From assembly GCA_945787715.1 (NCBI GenBank), contig CALZJE010000029.1:1-39096 (forward strand): 39,096 nt of DNA, given 5' to 3'. Below the pieces are notes generated by a model. It did no database searches, had not been told where the DNA came from, and saw only the letters and a list, made by a program, of their open reading frames with translations. Positions 1 through 10,401 of this stretch are shown here, one piece after another; within the stretch, counting starts at the first letter, position 1; every line of letters starts with the position of its first letter. This stretch comes from an uncultured Ectothiorhodospiraceae bacterium (GTDB lineage: Bacteria; Pseudomonadota; Gammaproteobacteria; S012-40). Position numbers and translations under genes: made by a program.

Positions 1-1809
1 GCTGAAGGCAATATAGATACAGATGAAATATTTACATCTTTAGTGGATGGGAATTCCACCACAGGTATTGGCAGCTGTTCTTTATTAAGCGAAAAACTGG
101 TGATCGCTCAACAAGGAACAATTAATGGTAAGTTAGTAACACAAAATGAAGATCCCGTAGGTGGGCACATAATTTACACCAGTCTTGGTAAATCAACTGT
201 GACCGAGAGTGATGGAACATTTTCGTTTACAGCGCCATTGAACGAACCATTTACGATTAGCGCAACTAAAGTAGCAAGTGTTGAAGTAACAATTCTATCA
301 GCAGAATTACCTAAAGAAGTGAAGCTGGAATTGACTAATAGTCTACCTGTTATTGAAGAACTCACTAGGAGTTTAGTTGGAATTATTGCAAATGATGGCC
401 AAGTGAAATTTAATGTTATTGCGAAAGATCCTGATGGCGATGAACTAACTTACAAATGGGAGAAGGTGTTGGGTTCTGGGAATTTGATTGCATCAGATGG
501 ATATTTTGCTAATTGGACGGCTCCATCACTAGATGTAGGTTTTGATATTATTGCAGTTATTGTGAATGATGGAACTCACTCTGTGCGACGTGAAGCATAT
601 ATCACTTGGGGAACGCCATGGTCTGAAACTGGTTTTAAAATGCAGTTCCGCTCAGACAAGAAAGTTAATGCGGCACTCAGTGGAATTAAGGTGATATTGT
701 ATAATGAGGATAATAAAACGTATGAACCTGAAAATGTAATCACCAGTGATATAGCAGGGGTTGTAGATTTTAGCCACATTGAACGAACTCGTGGAACAAT
801 TACCATTGATATATCGAGCCCATTTTCTCGATCTCTTACCACTTACGTTGATGTTCCGTTAATATCGTTTGTATATTATATAAACCAGGAAGCTGTAATT
901 TGTCATGGAAAGCAGAAAAATATTTTGGTTAGTTTAAAAGCTGATGATGACTATCACTATTGGAACTTACTACCTATAGACAAAAATGGGCCTGGTGGAT
1001 ATAAATATATTAACCTAGAAAAAGTGTGTGAAGATCAATTTCAAAATGTGCTCGCATATACGTCAAAGCATGAGGAAATGAATGGCTATGGCTATATATT
1101 GGATCAAAATCCACAGAGTGCTGATCAAATTTCCATACCTATAGATAGAAAGCCGGAAAAACTTGCTTTTAGTTCAAGTGATGTTGATGAGTGGCAGATC
1201 AACACACTAAAGATTGAGGCAATGAAGAATAATCAAACATTTTCCATAAGTTATAATAACGGTGATGAAGGTGTTTCATCTGTTATATATCCTACAGAAT
1301 TCCCGGCAGATATTTATTCAATATTTACGCAATTTGAATCGGTTGCCGATATTGGTTTCGAAACTCGAACGCGAAAATTTTATAGTTCACTCCCCCAAAA
1401 TAACATAATTGCTGTTCCTGACGTCAAATTTGACTACGTATACTTTGAAGCCGCTGATGGGATTACTGCAGATCGATTTTTATGGCAAACATCGGGCAAT
1501 CAAGCAAATGACTTAATTGGAATTAAAATTTCTCAAAAAAGTGCGTCTTATATAGAGACTGTTTGGAATGTGTGGTTGCCAGCAGAAAATGGAGCGGAAG
1601 AAGCAAGTTTTTGGACTCCGATAGATATTCCAAATTCTATCTTTCCCCTAGTGACAGATTCAGTTCAACTGAAAATTGATATTTTCGCACTAGAAGTGCC
1701 GTCAGTAAATGATCATGATGATATCTGGCAAGTCATGAGCACCGGAAATACCTTTAAAGATGTACTGAATGGCGGGTACAATGTGGGCATAAAAAATATA
1801 GTTAATTGA
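1..1809 (+). CDS. Large surface/secreted protein with carboxypeptidase-like and PKD-like domains (5' end outside window)
   Basis: The frame is open from base 1, so the true start lies upstream; the GTG at 43 is only an internal codon. About 602 residues are visible. Residues ~40-115 resemble a carboxypeptidase regulatory-like (transthyretin-fold) domain: a G-K-L-V...D-P-V-G-G strand pattern followed by TESDGTFSF. Residues ~125-205 resemble a PKD/cadherin-like domain, with the DPDGDELTYKWE motif and a closing IVNDGTHSV. The remaining ~390 residues are not recognised. They are acidic, rich in aromatic residues and beta-like, with few cysteines. No C-terminal membrane anchor or sorting signal is visible. 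The family is typical of extracellular or periplasmic proteins that bind carbohydrate or protein, so a surface role is inferred. It is separated by 169 bases from crcB and is probably the last gene of its own unit. Confidence 0.7.
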   Translation, partial: AEGNIDTDEIFTSLVDGNSTTGIGSCSLLSEKLVIAQQGTINGKLVTQNEDPVGGHIIYTSLGKSTVTESDGTFSFTAPLNEPFTISATKVASVEVTILSAELPKEVKLELTNSLPVIEELTRSLVGIIANDGQVKFNVIAKDPDGDELTYKWEKVLGSGNLIASDGYFANWTAPSLDVGFDIIAVIVNDGTHSVRREAYITWGTPWSETGFKMQFRSDKKVNAALSGIKVILYNEDNKTYEPENVITSDIAGVVDFSHIERTRGTITIDISSPFSRSLTTYVDVPLISFVYYINQEAVICHGKQKNILVSLKADDDYHYWNLLPIDKNGPGGYKYINLEKVCEDQFQNVLAYTSKHEEMNGYGYILDQNPQSADQISIPIDRKPEKLAFSSSDVDEWQINTLKIEAMKNNQTFSISYNNGDEGVSSVIYPTEFPADIYSIFTQFESVADIGFETRTRKFYSSLPQNNIIAVPDVKFDYVYFEAADGITADRFLWQTSGNQANDLIGIKISQKSASYIETVWNVWLPAENGAEEASFWTPIDIPNSIFPLVTDSVQLKIDIFALEVPSVNDHDDIWQVMSTGNTFKDVLNGGYNVGIKNIVN

Positions 1810-1978
1810 AATTAATGTAATAAGTTGGTTGTTTTTAGTGCTATTTTCGATAATGATGTATTGAATTTACATAAAACTATTTGACCAACACTGAGCCCTG
1901 GTTAGTGATTATGCTTTTTACAGTAATAATCTCAGGGAAAATTGCAATCATTTATCTTCACACAAACTGGGCTATTCT

Positions 1979-2349
1979 TTGACTACTCTATTTGCTATTG
2001 CATTTGGTGGGGCGGCTGGTGCTGTTAGTCGGTATTTGTCTTCCCAGTGGATTTATTCACTTCTCGGTAAATCATTTCCTTTCGGTACACTTGTTGTTAA
2101 TTTTGCAGGATCATTTTTGATGGGGGCGCTCGCAATTTTATTGGTTGAGCGCTTGATGTTTGCGCCAGAAATTAGAGCTTTTCTTCTTGTTGGATTTCTT
2201 GGTTCTTTTACTACATTCTCTGCATTTTCATTTGAAACAGTCAATTTGATTGGCAGCGGAGATTTTATTAAAGCTGGAGTGAATATAGTCATTAATGTTT
2301 TTGTCTGTATTGTCGCTTGTTGGGCTGGGATGATATTAGGTAGGCAATT

Positions 2350-2353
<4 letters not shown>
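1979..2353 (+). CDS. crcB: Fluoride ion channel CrcB (Fluc family)
   Basis: A 124-residue hydrophobic protein of the usual Fluc length with four predicted membrane segments. Family signatures are visible: GGAAGAVSRY near the N-terminus, FGTLVVNFAGSF in the second segment (the conserved G-T-x-x-V-N) and GFLGSFTTFSAFSFE in the third, with the Phe-Thr pore residues. Fluc dimers export fluoride passively across the inner membrane. The only start consistent with family length is a TTG at 1979; no ATG is in frame upstream before the family-like sequence begins and no strong Shine-Dalgarno is seen. The stop overlaps the start of the following DUF190 gene by four bases (ATGA), so the two are probably translationally coupled. 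serS follows, as in Pseudomonas-type genomes. I saw no fluoride-riboswitch consensus in the leader. Confidence 0.93.
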
Positions 2354-3959
<1,606 letters not shown>

Positions 3960-3967
3960 GGTTTTGA

Positions 3968-3999
3968 GGAAGTGTCGTGAGTCACTAAATGACACTTCT
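3968..3999 (+). terminator. Hairpin between convergent serS and the Ig-like lipoprotein gene
   Basis: GAAGTGTC at 3969-3976 pairs with GACACTTC at 3991-3998 (8 perfect base pairs) around a 14-base loop. It sits nine bases after the serS stop. The following T-tract is weak on the plus strand (TTCACGTCTTAATTT), so strength is uncertain. On the minus strand it lies downstream of the gene ending at 4007. Confidence 0.55.
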
Positions 4000-4006
4000 T
4001 CACGTC

Positions 4007-6040
4007 TTAATTTAGTTCAACATCTAGAGTGAGAGATGTGCTAAACCCTTGAAACGCTGCATAGATAGTAAATTCACCAAAGTCACCTGCGGTAATAATT
4101 CCTTTTCGTCCCGGTAGATTGGATACCGATAACGAATCTTCCTCTGTATACCAATAAACTTTTTCTGTTATGTCTCTGCTACTACCGTTTGAATAAGCAG
4201 CCGTGGCTGTGAGCTGTAAAGGGATTTGCGCAACTAAATTTTTATCTGCTTGTATAGAAATACTGCTTATTACTGCATCGCTAATTGTTATCTGTTTTTC
4301 TTGGACTTTGTCATTCAATGTGGCTGTTATTGTTGTTTGACCAGACTTAATCGCTGTTAGTAGACCTTGAGTATATGGATGATTGGAAATAAACAGTACT
4401 GTGGGATCGCTTGATTCCCAAGTGACCAAATGAGATATATCTTGAGATGTGCTATCACTAAACAGTCCCGTTGCTGTAAGTGTTCGCTGTTCATCTCGGT
4501 ATAATGTCTCGAAGTTGTTATTTATAGTGATTGATTCAAGTGTGGCATCGCTTATAGTGAGCGTTAAAATGCTTGTTTTCCCTTTAAAACCAGCTTGGAC
4601 TTCGAACTGACCTACCCGAGAGGGCTCTACTTTCCCGGCAGTGGTATTTTTATTTCCTATTGTTAAAACAGGTTGCTCATCCAAGCTGATCCAGCTTGCC
4701 AGTTTGGTAATGTCATGTGAGCTACCGTCGGCGTAGATGCCTGTTGCTGTTAGTTGAATAGATGTGCCAAGCGCTATTGATTGGCTTGGTGAGTTAATCT
4801 TTAACGAGACTAACTGCGCGTCGCTTGTTGTTATGGGTGTTGTATCTTCTAGTATTTGAGATAAGTTTGCTGATATTTCAGTTTGGCCTTTTGCTAAAGC
4901 ATATGCATTGCTTGTGTGTTCATCAATATTACTGACTTCAATAATGCGTTGATCATGACTTAACCAGGTTACAGAGTTGCTTATATCTTGAGTGCTTCCA
5001 TTTTCAAAAATAGCATAGGCCTGCAGCTTGTTAGTTTCTTCTATTGCAATATTCTCAGGTAGGGTGGCGATTTCGATTGATTTTATTTCAGCTTCAGTAA
5101 CTGTAATGTTGGTGCTTTCAGTGAGCTCTTCAATGGTCACTGTAATCTTATATTCGTCGGCTTGCAGAGGAGGTAAAAACATCGGATTGAATTCGATTTC
5201 AGGGCATGTTGATGTAGCGCATGCTGAATCTGACTCTGATGGCTTTGTTTTAGAGTATGTCCAAGTAGCCGCAGATGTGATATCTAGATTAGATCCATCT
5301 GCATAATATCCAAAGGCGTTGAACGGAGTGATGTTTCCTGAAATGTAAGTTGTGGGTGAGATAGACGTTCTGAATTCGTTTAACTTAGCATTGCTTACTG
5401 TTATTGTTGTAGACGTATTTATTGATTCATTATTATAATTTGCAGTGATTCTTCCTTCTCCAAGAATGAGGCTTAGAAAGTTATTGTCGAATGTTCTTAT
5501 TATAACATCGGCGTCTGAGTTCAAGTCATTGTTTACTACGAACCAGGTAATATCTTTGCTTATATCCAATTTTGAGCCGTCGCTGAAAAAGGCGAAGACT
5601 GACAAAGAGAATCCCATGTTGGGCCTAACTGTTAAGCTATCGGCTTCAATTTTTATGAATTCGATGATTGCGTTACTGACATGAATATCTTTGGCAATGC
5701 TGAGCTTGCCCATTGATGCGCTTATGGTACTCACGCCTTCTTTAAAAGTAAAAAGGGTTCCATCTTCGTTGATGTTCAATACTTCTGGTTCAGTTGAAAA
5801 CCATCGGGCTTTATTACTCACATTTTGATGGCTACCATCACTGAAGTAAGCTCTGGCATGCAAGGTAAGTTGGGCTCCTCCCGGTAAAGTTTTAACCAGA
5901 GGTGCAATTTCAAGTTTTACTACTTCATTTTTGGTTGTGATGGAATTGGGTGGGGGCAATTCACAGCCGCTCATAAGCACGGAAGTGAAAAAAAGCACAA
6001 AAGCTAATGGGTAGTTGCAAGAAAAGATCTTAGTTCGCAT
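4007..6040 (-). CDS. Lipoprotein with seven Big_2-like Ig repeats
   Basis: 677 residues. A lipoprotein signal with lipobox LMSGC places the acylated cysteine at about residue 26. The rest divides into seven repeats of about 85-95 residues, each with the pattern (Y/F)xDGSxxD(I/V)Sxxx(T/R)W, then a G-x-x-x-I-x-A strand and an ending V-S-D/N-A. This is the bacterial Ig-like group 2 (Big_2) signature found in intimin- and adhesin-like proteins. Repeat 3 carries an insertion with two cysteines (residues ~235-245), possibly a disulfide. No catalytic domain is visible, so it may be an adhesin, a stalk or a matrix-binding lipoprotein. The small membrane protein gene upstream ends 31 bases before the ATG start, suggesting one operon transcribed from about 6.47 kb. 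Confidence 0.85.
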   Translation of the reverse strand: MRTKIFSCNYPLAFVLFFTSVLMSGCELPPPNSITTKNEVVKLEIAPLVKTLPGGAQLTLHARAYFSDGSHQNVSNKARWFSTEPEVLNINEDGTLFTFKEGVSTISASMGKLSIAKDIHVSNAIIEFIKIEADSLTVRPNMGFSLSVFAFFSDGSKLDISKDITWFVVNNDLNSDADVIIRTFDNNFLSLILGEGRITANYNNESINTSTTITVSNAKLNEFRTSISPTTYISGNITPFNAFGYYADGSNLDITSAATWTYSKTKPSESDSACATSTCPEIEFNPMFLPPLQADEYKITVTIEELTESTNITVTEAEIKSIEIATLPENIAIEETNKLQAYAIFENGSTQDISNSVTWLSHDQRIIEVSNIDEHTSNAYALAKGQTEISANLSQILEDTTPITTSDAQLVSLKINSPSQSIALGTSIQLTATGIYADGSSHDITKLASWISLDEQPVLTIGNKNTTAGKVEPSRVGQFEVQAGFKGKTSILTLTISDATLESITINNNFETLYRDEQRTLTATGLFSDSTSQDISHLVTWESSDPTVLFISNHPYTQGLLTAIKSGQTTITATLNDKVQEKQITISDAVISSISIQADKNLVAQIPLQLTATAAYSNGSSRDITEKVYWYTEEDSLSVSNLPGRKGIITAGDFGEFTIYAAFQGFSTSLTLDVELN

Positions 6041-6071
6041 TCTCAGCGTTTAATATAGTAGTTTTAGACGT

Positions 6072-6323
6072 TTACATCTTAAGAGTTTTACTCTCTATTT
6101 GCGAGCTAGAATTGCTGTTTATTAGTTTTAGCTCGGCACTATTTTGTTCAACTGACATAGTGTGGGGAGTTGCAACAAGTTGATTATTATTTTTGTTATC
6201 TACTTCAGAATACGAATTAACAGTTAAGCTTGTCAGAGCGAGGAATATAAATACTAATACCCAAAGAACAATGGATTCATCGGTATTTTGGTTGATATTG
6301 TTAGAAGGCTGATTTTTTTTCAT
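6072..6323 (-). CDS. Small single-span membrane protein, unknown function
   Basis: 83 residues. The N-terminus is polar and Asn-rich (KKNQPSNNINQNT), followed by one hydrophobic segment at about residues 18-37 (IVLWVLVFIFLALTSLTV) and a polar Asn/Ser-rich tail, so a single-pass inner-membrane protein or an uncleaved signal anchor is likely. I do not recognise a family. It begins with ATG and lies 31 bases upstream of the Ig-repeat lipoprotein in the same direction, so it may be part of the same unit and act in that protein's assembly. That role is inferred only from position. Low-complexity composition means it could also be fast evolving or non-conserved. Confidence 0.5.
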   Translation of the reverse strand: MKKNQPSNNINQNTDESIVLWVLVFIFLALTSLTVNSYSEVDNKNNNQLVATPHTMSVEQNSAELKLINSNSSSQIESKTLKM

Positions 6324-6468
6324 TGATGTTTTAAGTGTATTTGTTGGAAAATGTGATTAAGTATTGAGCTTTCAGGCTATTTATCGAGCGCATTGAATGC
6401 AATCTTTAAGTCCGTTTTGAGGCTAATCTGCAAACTAGTAATCTGTTTACGGGTAATCAGTGACGTCC

Positions 6469-6474
6469 ATTATA
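6469..6474 (-). promoter_or_regulatory. Candidate -10 box for the small membrane protein/Ig-lipoprotein unit
   Basis: On the minus strand a perfect TATAAT occurs 146 bases upstream of the 83-residue ORF. No good TTGACA-like box is found 16-18 bases further upstream. The same stretch can form an imperfect hairpin (AGTGACGTC with GAGGTCACT, one mismatch) followed by six T on the plus strand. It may therefore be a promoter, a terminator facing the other way, or an operator-like palindrome. Confidence 0.3.
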
Positions 6475-6553
6475 GAGGTCACTTTTTTAAGCGATCGAAC
6501 TATGCCTAAATTAACTGCACTTAGCAACCCGAAAAAAGGTTTAAATTATTGAA

Positions 6554-6862
6554 TTACACTGATTCTGTAGTAACGGTGTTCGGTAGGTTACTCACATCAA
6601 GAGGCACTGGGTCCAGTGCAAGAAACGTAGGAGTAAATTCAAGTTTGTCGTGCGTAAGCACTTTAATTGTATAGGTTTTGGGGACTTTCCGGTGAGCTTC
6701 ACCATGTTGATCTGGTTGAATGCTAATGTGATGCTCAAGATCTTCAAGAATTAATGCGGGACCATCTTCCAATATTTCAACAATTTGGCAGTCAACATCA
6801 TGGTGACGTACACGAAGTCCAATCATTTCACTCATTTGTTCAGTAGTAATGGATATCATCAT
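6554..6862 (-). CDS. Small conserved-looking cytosolic protein, unknown function
   Basis: About 102 residues from ATG at 6862 (a second ATG lies at 6859 and a GTG at 6868; ACGG seven bases upstream could serve as a weak ribosome site). It has no signal peptide or membrane segment. It is acidic, begins with a likely beta-rich module (LRVRHHDVDCQIVEILEDGPALILEDLEHH, split here only for description) and has a central His/Asp-rich stretch. The pattern of alternating charged and hydrophobic residues suggests a small beta-barrel fold of the SH3 or KOW kind. I do not recognise the family. It is a single gene, divergent from the tyrosine phosphatase at 7092, with a 229-base space between them. Confidence 0.6.
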   Translation of the reverse strand: MMISITTEQMSEMIGLRVRHHDVDCQIVEILEDGPALILEDLEHHISIQPDQHGEAHRKVPKTYTIKVLTHDKLEFTPTFLALDPVPLDVSNLPNTVTTESV

Positions 6863-7091
6863 TGTCACCGTTCAAAAATTCCTGTGTTCTGTTTACGATT
6901 AAATTTAGGCGCTAATTCAGCGAATCAGCGAATTAATGCATAATAAGTTCCAGGTTTAGAAAGTAAACCGTTAAATTAATCTGTGGTTGACTTGCTGATG
7001 TGGAATTAAGCGTATACATTTACAATGGTAAAATGTTACCTGATTTACTGATTTACACAATACTTAAATTTGAAAAGGAATATACATTTTT

Positions 7092-7571
7092 ATGGTTAAA
7101 GTACTCTTTGTGTGCATGGGGAATATCTGTCGCTCACCTACTGCTGAAGGGGTTTTTCGAAAAATTGTGGACGACGAAGGATTAAGTTATGCAATTGAAA
7201 TTGATTCTGCTGGCACACATGCTTACCATATTGGGAGTAAACCAGATTCGCGTTCGGAAGCAGCTGCAAAAAATAGAAGTGTTGATTTAAGTACACAACG
7301 TGCCCGTAAAATTAATGAATTCGACTTTGAGTTATTTGATTACATTCTGCCTATGGATCGTGAAAACTATTCAAATTTGCTTGAAATTTGTCCGGTGCAC
7401 TTCGAGAATAAACTTCAGCTATTCTTGGAGTTTGCGAAAAATATTTCTGAGATGGAAGTGCCGGACCCTTATTATGGCGGAAATCAGGGATTTGAACGAG
7501 TATTAGATATGATAGAAGATGCATCAAAAGGACTTCTATGGCATATAAAAACTCGTCATTTGGATGAGTAA
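7092..7571 (+). CDS. Low-molecular-weight protein tyrosine phosphatase
   Basis: 159 residues, the normal length for the family. The P-loop CX5R is at residues 8-15 (VCMGNICRSP: Cys8, Arg14) and the general-acid aspartate is in VPDPYYGG near residue 127. The DSAGTHAYHIG and G-x-x-x-D-x-R-S segments are also typical. The family hydrolyses phosphotyrosine in the cytosol and in bacteria often antagonises tyrosine kinases controlling capsule or exopolysaccharide export. No Wzc/Wza-type partner is next to it, so its target is unknown. AAAGGA lies 11-16 bases upstream of the ATG. It is followed by prfB after 77 bases. Confidence 0.95.
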   Translation: MVKVLFVCMGNICRSPTAEGVFRKIVDDEGLSYAIEIDSAGTHAYHIGSKPDSRSEAAAKNRSVDLSTQRARKINEFDFELFDYILPMDRENYSNLLEICPVHFENKLQLFLEFAKNISEMEVPDPYYGGNQGFERVLDMIEDASKGLLWHIKTRHLDE

Positions 7572-7648
7572 ACCGCTATACTCTCAGGACATTTTGGCAT
7601 TGTTAGTGTATTATTTGCGCCTTTTAAAAGTTAAAGAATTTACAGAAA

Positions 7649-8747
7649 ATGTTAGAAATCAATCCCATCCAAAATCGCATCAAAGATTACGAAGTGCGAT
7701 CAGAATCGCTTAGGGGGTATCTTTGACTATGTTTCCAAGAAAGAACGGTTGGAAGAAGTTGTCGGCGAACTTGAATACCCTGATGTCTGGAACAATCCCG
7801 AAAAAGCTCAGGCGTTAGGGAAAGAGCGTGTAGCGTTAGAACAAGTTGTTGATGTTCTCGATCAATTGAGAGATCAGCTTGCAGATGCGTCAGAGTTGTT
7901 AGAAATGGCAGCAGAAGAAAATGATGAAGATGCTGTCAACTCTGTTATTGTCGATTTAGATAATACACAAAAACAGCTGGAAACCCTTGAATTTCGTCGC
8001 ATGTTTTCAGGCGAAATGGATCCCAACAGTGCTTATCTTGATATTCAGGCGGGATCTGGTGGTACCGAAGCGCAAGATTGGGCGGAGATGATATTGCGTA
8101 TGTATCTTCGCTGGGGAGAACGACGCGGTTTTAAAACTGAGTTGGTCGAAGCTTCAGCGGGTGATGTAGCGGGAATCAAAAGCGCAACTATCCACTTTGT
8201 TGGTGACTATGCGTTCGGTTGGTTGAGGACGGAAACTGGAGTTCATCGTCTTGTGCGAAAGTCACCTTTCGATTCAGGCAATCGCCGACACACCTCATTT
8301 TCATCGGTCTTTGTATCGCCAGAAATTTCGGATGATATCGAAATTGATATCAATCCCGCAGATCTAAGAGTCGACACTTATCGAGCGTCAGGTGCCGGTG
8401 GTCAGCACGTTAACAAAACCGATTCTGCGATTCGTCTAACGCATATACCTACAAACACAGTTGTGCAATGCCAAAATGATCGCTCGCAGCATAAAAACCG
8501 CGCAGCGGCCATGAAAATGCTAAAAGCCAAGTTGTATGAGTTGGAAGTTATGGCACGTAATGCTGAGAAGCAAGTCATGGAAGATTCCAAATCCGATATC
8601 GGATGGGGTAGCCAAATTCGATCCTATGTATTGGACGCATCACGTATCAAAGATTTGCGTACCGGCTATGAGACAGGCAATACCCAGGCGGTACTTGATG
8701 GTGATTTAGATCCGTTTATCGAAGCAAGTTTAAAAAGTGGCCTGTAA
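7649..8747 (+). CDS. prfB: Peptide chain release factor 2, expressed by programmed +1 frameshift
   Basis: The gene starts at ATG 7649 and reads 25 codons to an in-frame TGA at 7724-7726. Reading must shift +1 (CTT then GAC at 7725) to continue to 8747, giving 365 residues, the same as E. coli RF2. The slippery site AGGGGGTATCTTTGAC carries the internal Shine-Dalgarno-like AGGGGG and the CTT-TGA-C stop. RF2 signatures are present: the stop-recognition tripeptide SPF (in RKSPFDSG) and the GGQ hydrolysis motif (GAGGQHVN). RF2 terminates at UGA and UAA. Because it reads UGA, low RF2 favours the frameshift, giving autoregulation. lysS follows after 28 bases, the same order as in E. coli. Confidence 0.98.
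7712..7727 (+). promoter_or_regulatory. prfB programmed +1 frameshift signal
   Basis: AGGGGGTATCTTTGAC: a Shine-Dalgarno-like AGGGGG, a CTT P-site codon and a UGA followed by C, a weak termination context. This is the established RF2 autoregulation element. The 5' frame encodes only 25 residues and the 3' frame begins with residues matching RF2 family sequence ([13 protein letters not shown]). Confidence 0.97.
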
Positions 8748-8775
8748 ACAGGATAAAAGAATTGGAAACTAATTA

Positions 8776-10299
8776 ATGAGTAAAACTGCACCAAAAGATA
8801 ATAACACAGTAGATCAGGCTGATGAGAATGAACTCATAGCACAACGTCGTGCAAAACTTACCGCATTGCGCGAGCAGGAAAACGCATTTCCTAATGATTT
8901 TCACCGCAATGTTATGGCGGGAGAGTTACACGCGGAATATGAAAGTAAAGATGCTGATGCTCTCGCAGAAAATCCTATTCGAGTAAGCTTGGCGGGCCGA
9001 ATGATGACGCGTCGAATTATGGGTAAGGCCAGCTTTGCTCATATACAAGATATGTCGGGGAAAATGCAATTATATGTTGCTCGTGACTTATTGCCTGAAG
9101 GTGTTTATAACGACAAATTCAAGAAATGGGATGTCGGAGATATTCTTGGCGCAGAAGGCGTGTTGTTCCGTACAAAAACAGGCGACCTTTCAGTAAAAGT
9201 TGATGCCATTCGATTACTCACTAAATCGATTCGCCCACTGCCTGAGAAATTTCATGGGCTCTCTGATCAAGAAGTAAAATATCGTCAGCGATATATTGAC
9301 TTGATTATGAATGAAGATTCCCGCGAAAAATTTCGTATGCGTTCGGCCATCGTATCTTACATAAGAAATTTTTTAATCGAGCGTCAGTTCCTCGAAGTTG
9401 AAACGCCCATGATGCAAGCGATTCCTGGCGGCGCAACAGCGAGACCTTTTTCAACATTTCATAATGCACTAGATATGGATTTATTCCTACGAATCGCACC
9501 AGAGTTATATTTGAAACGTTTGGTCGTTGGTGGATTCGAACGAGTATTCGAAATTAACCGTAACTTCCGTAATGAGGGATTATCTACACGTCACAATCCT
9601 GAGTTTACAATGCTAGAGTTTTATCAAGCATATGCTGACTACAATGATTTGATGGATATTACCGAAGCGATGTTACGCGGCATTGCTGAATCAGTACTTG
9701 GTACCACCGATGTAAATTACCAAGGTGATAGCTACGATTTTGGTAGCCCGTTCCATCGCATGACAGTAAAAGATTCTATTCTTCACTACAATCCTGAATT
9801 AAAATCAGCGCAACTGGATGTGTTACAAAGTGCTGTCGCGGTTGCTGAAGGATTAGGAATACCCATTAAACCAAGCTATGGCTTGGGCAAAGTGCAAATC
9901 GAAATTTTTGAAAAAACGGTTGAGCATCGTTTAAAAGATCCAACGTTCATAACAGAATACCCCACCGAGGTTTCACCGCTTGCGCGTCGTAACGATGATA
10001 ATCATTTCGTGACAGATCGTTTCGAGTTTTTCGTTGGTGGTCGTGAAATAGCAAACGGTTTTTCTGAGCTTAATGATTACGAAGACCAGGCAGAGCGCTT
10101 TAAAAAACAAGTTGAAGAGAAAGAAGCCGGTGATGATGAAGCCATGCATTTCGATGAAGATTACATCACAGCGCTTGAGCATGGAATGCCGCCAACAGCG
10201 GGCGAGGGGATTGGTATTGATCGATTAGTAATGTTGTTTACTGATGCGCCTTCTATTCGAGATGTTTTGTTATTTCCACATATGCGGCCTAAAGTATAG
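8776..10299 (+). CDS. lysS: Lysyl-tRNA synthetase, class II
   Basis: 507 residues, normal for bacterial class II LysRS. The N-terminal OB-fold anticodon-binding domain covers about residues 60-175 ([20 protein letters not shown] is typical). The catalytic domain has motif 2 at [20 protein letters not shown] and motif 3 at [13 protein letters not shown] near the C-terminus, with PTEVSPLAR and [12 protein letters not shown] in between. The enzyme attaches lysine to tRNA-Lys in the cytosol. The ATG start lies 28 bases after prfB in the same direction, a conserved gammaproteobacterial pair, so co-transcription is likely. A hairpin terminator follows. Confidence 0.98.
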   Translation: MSKTAPKDNNTVDQADENELIAQRRAKLTALREQENAFPNDFHRNVMAGELHAEYESKDADALAENPIRVSLAGRMMTRRIMGKASFAHIQDMSGKMQLYVARDLLPEGVYNDKFKKWDVGDILGAEGVLFRTKTGDLSVKVDAIRLLTKSIRPLPEKFHGLSDQEVKYRQRYIDLIMNEDSREKFRMRSAIVSYIRNFLIERQFLEVETPMMQAIPGGATARPFSTFHNALDMDLFLRIAPELYLKRLVVGGFERVFEINRNFRNEGLSTRHNPEFTMLEFYQAYADYNDLMDITEAMLRGIAESVLGTTDVNYQGDSYDFGSPFHRMTVKDSILHYNPELKSAQLDVLQSAVAVAEGLGIPIKPSYGLGKVQIEIFEKTVEHRLKDPTFITEYPTEVSPLARRNDDNHFVTDRFEFFVGGREIANGFSELNDYEDQAERFKKQVEEKEAGDDEAMHFDEDYITALEHGMPPTAGEGIGIDRLVMLFTDAPSIRDVLLFPHMRPKV

Positions 10300-10308
10300 A
10301 AGATTATG

Positions 10309-10358
10309 CATTTGCTTTGCTTTTTCTTTTTCTAGGTTAAAGCAAAGTAAATGTAATT
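10309..10358 (+). terminator. Hairpin terminator after lysS
   Basis: CATTTGCTTTGCT at 10309-10321 pairs with AGCAAAGTAAATG at 10341-10353 (13 pairs, one of them G-T), followed by TAATTTT. It lies ten bases after the lysS stop and between convergent genes, so it could also serve the minus-strand gene ending at 10402, whose 3' side is T-rich once reversed. Confidence 0.65.
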
Positions 10359-10401
10359 TTATAAATATCTAAGGCAAGCACCCATCATGCAAGATGAGAC
10401 G

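Noticed and set aside
1810-1978. Possible fluoride riboswitch before crcB
   Set aside because: No match to the conserved 5' and 3' motifs by eye; only a weak GTTGGT/ACCAAC pairing was seen.
7649-7726. prfB as a broken gene because of an in-frame TGA
   Set aside because: The stop sits in the canonical RF2 frameshift signal and the joined protein is exactly full length.
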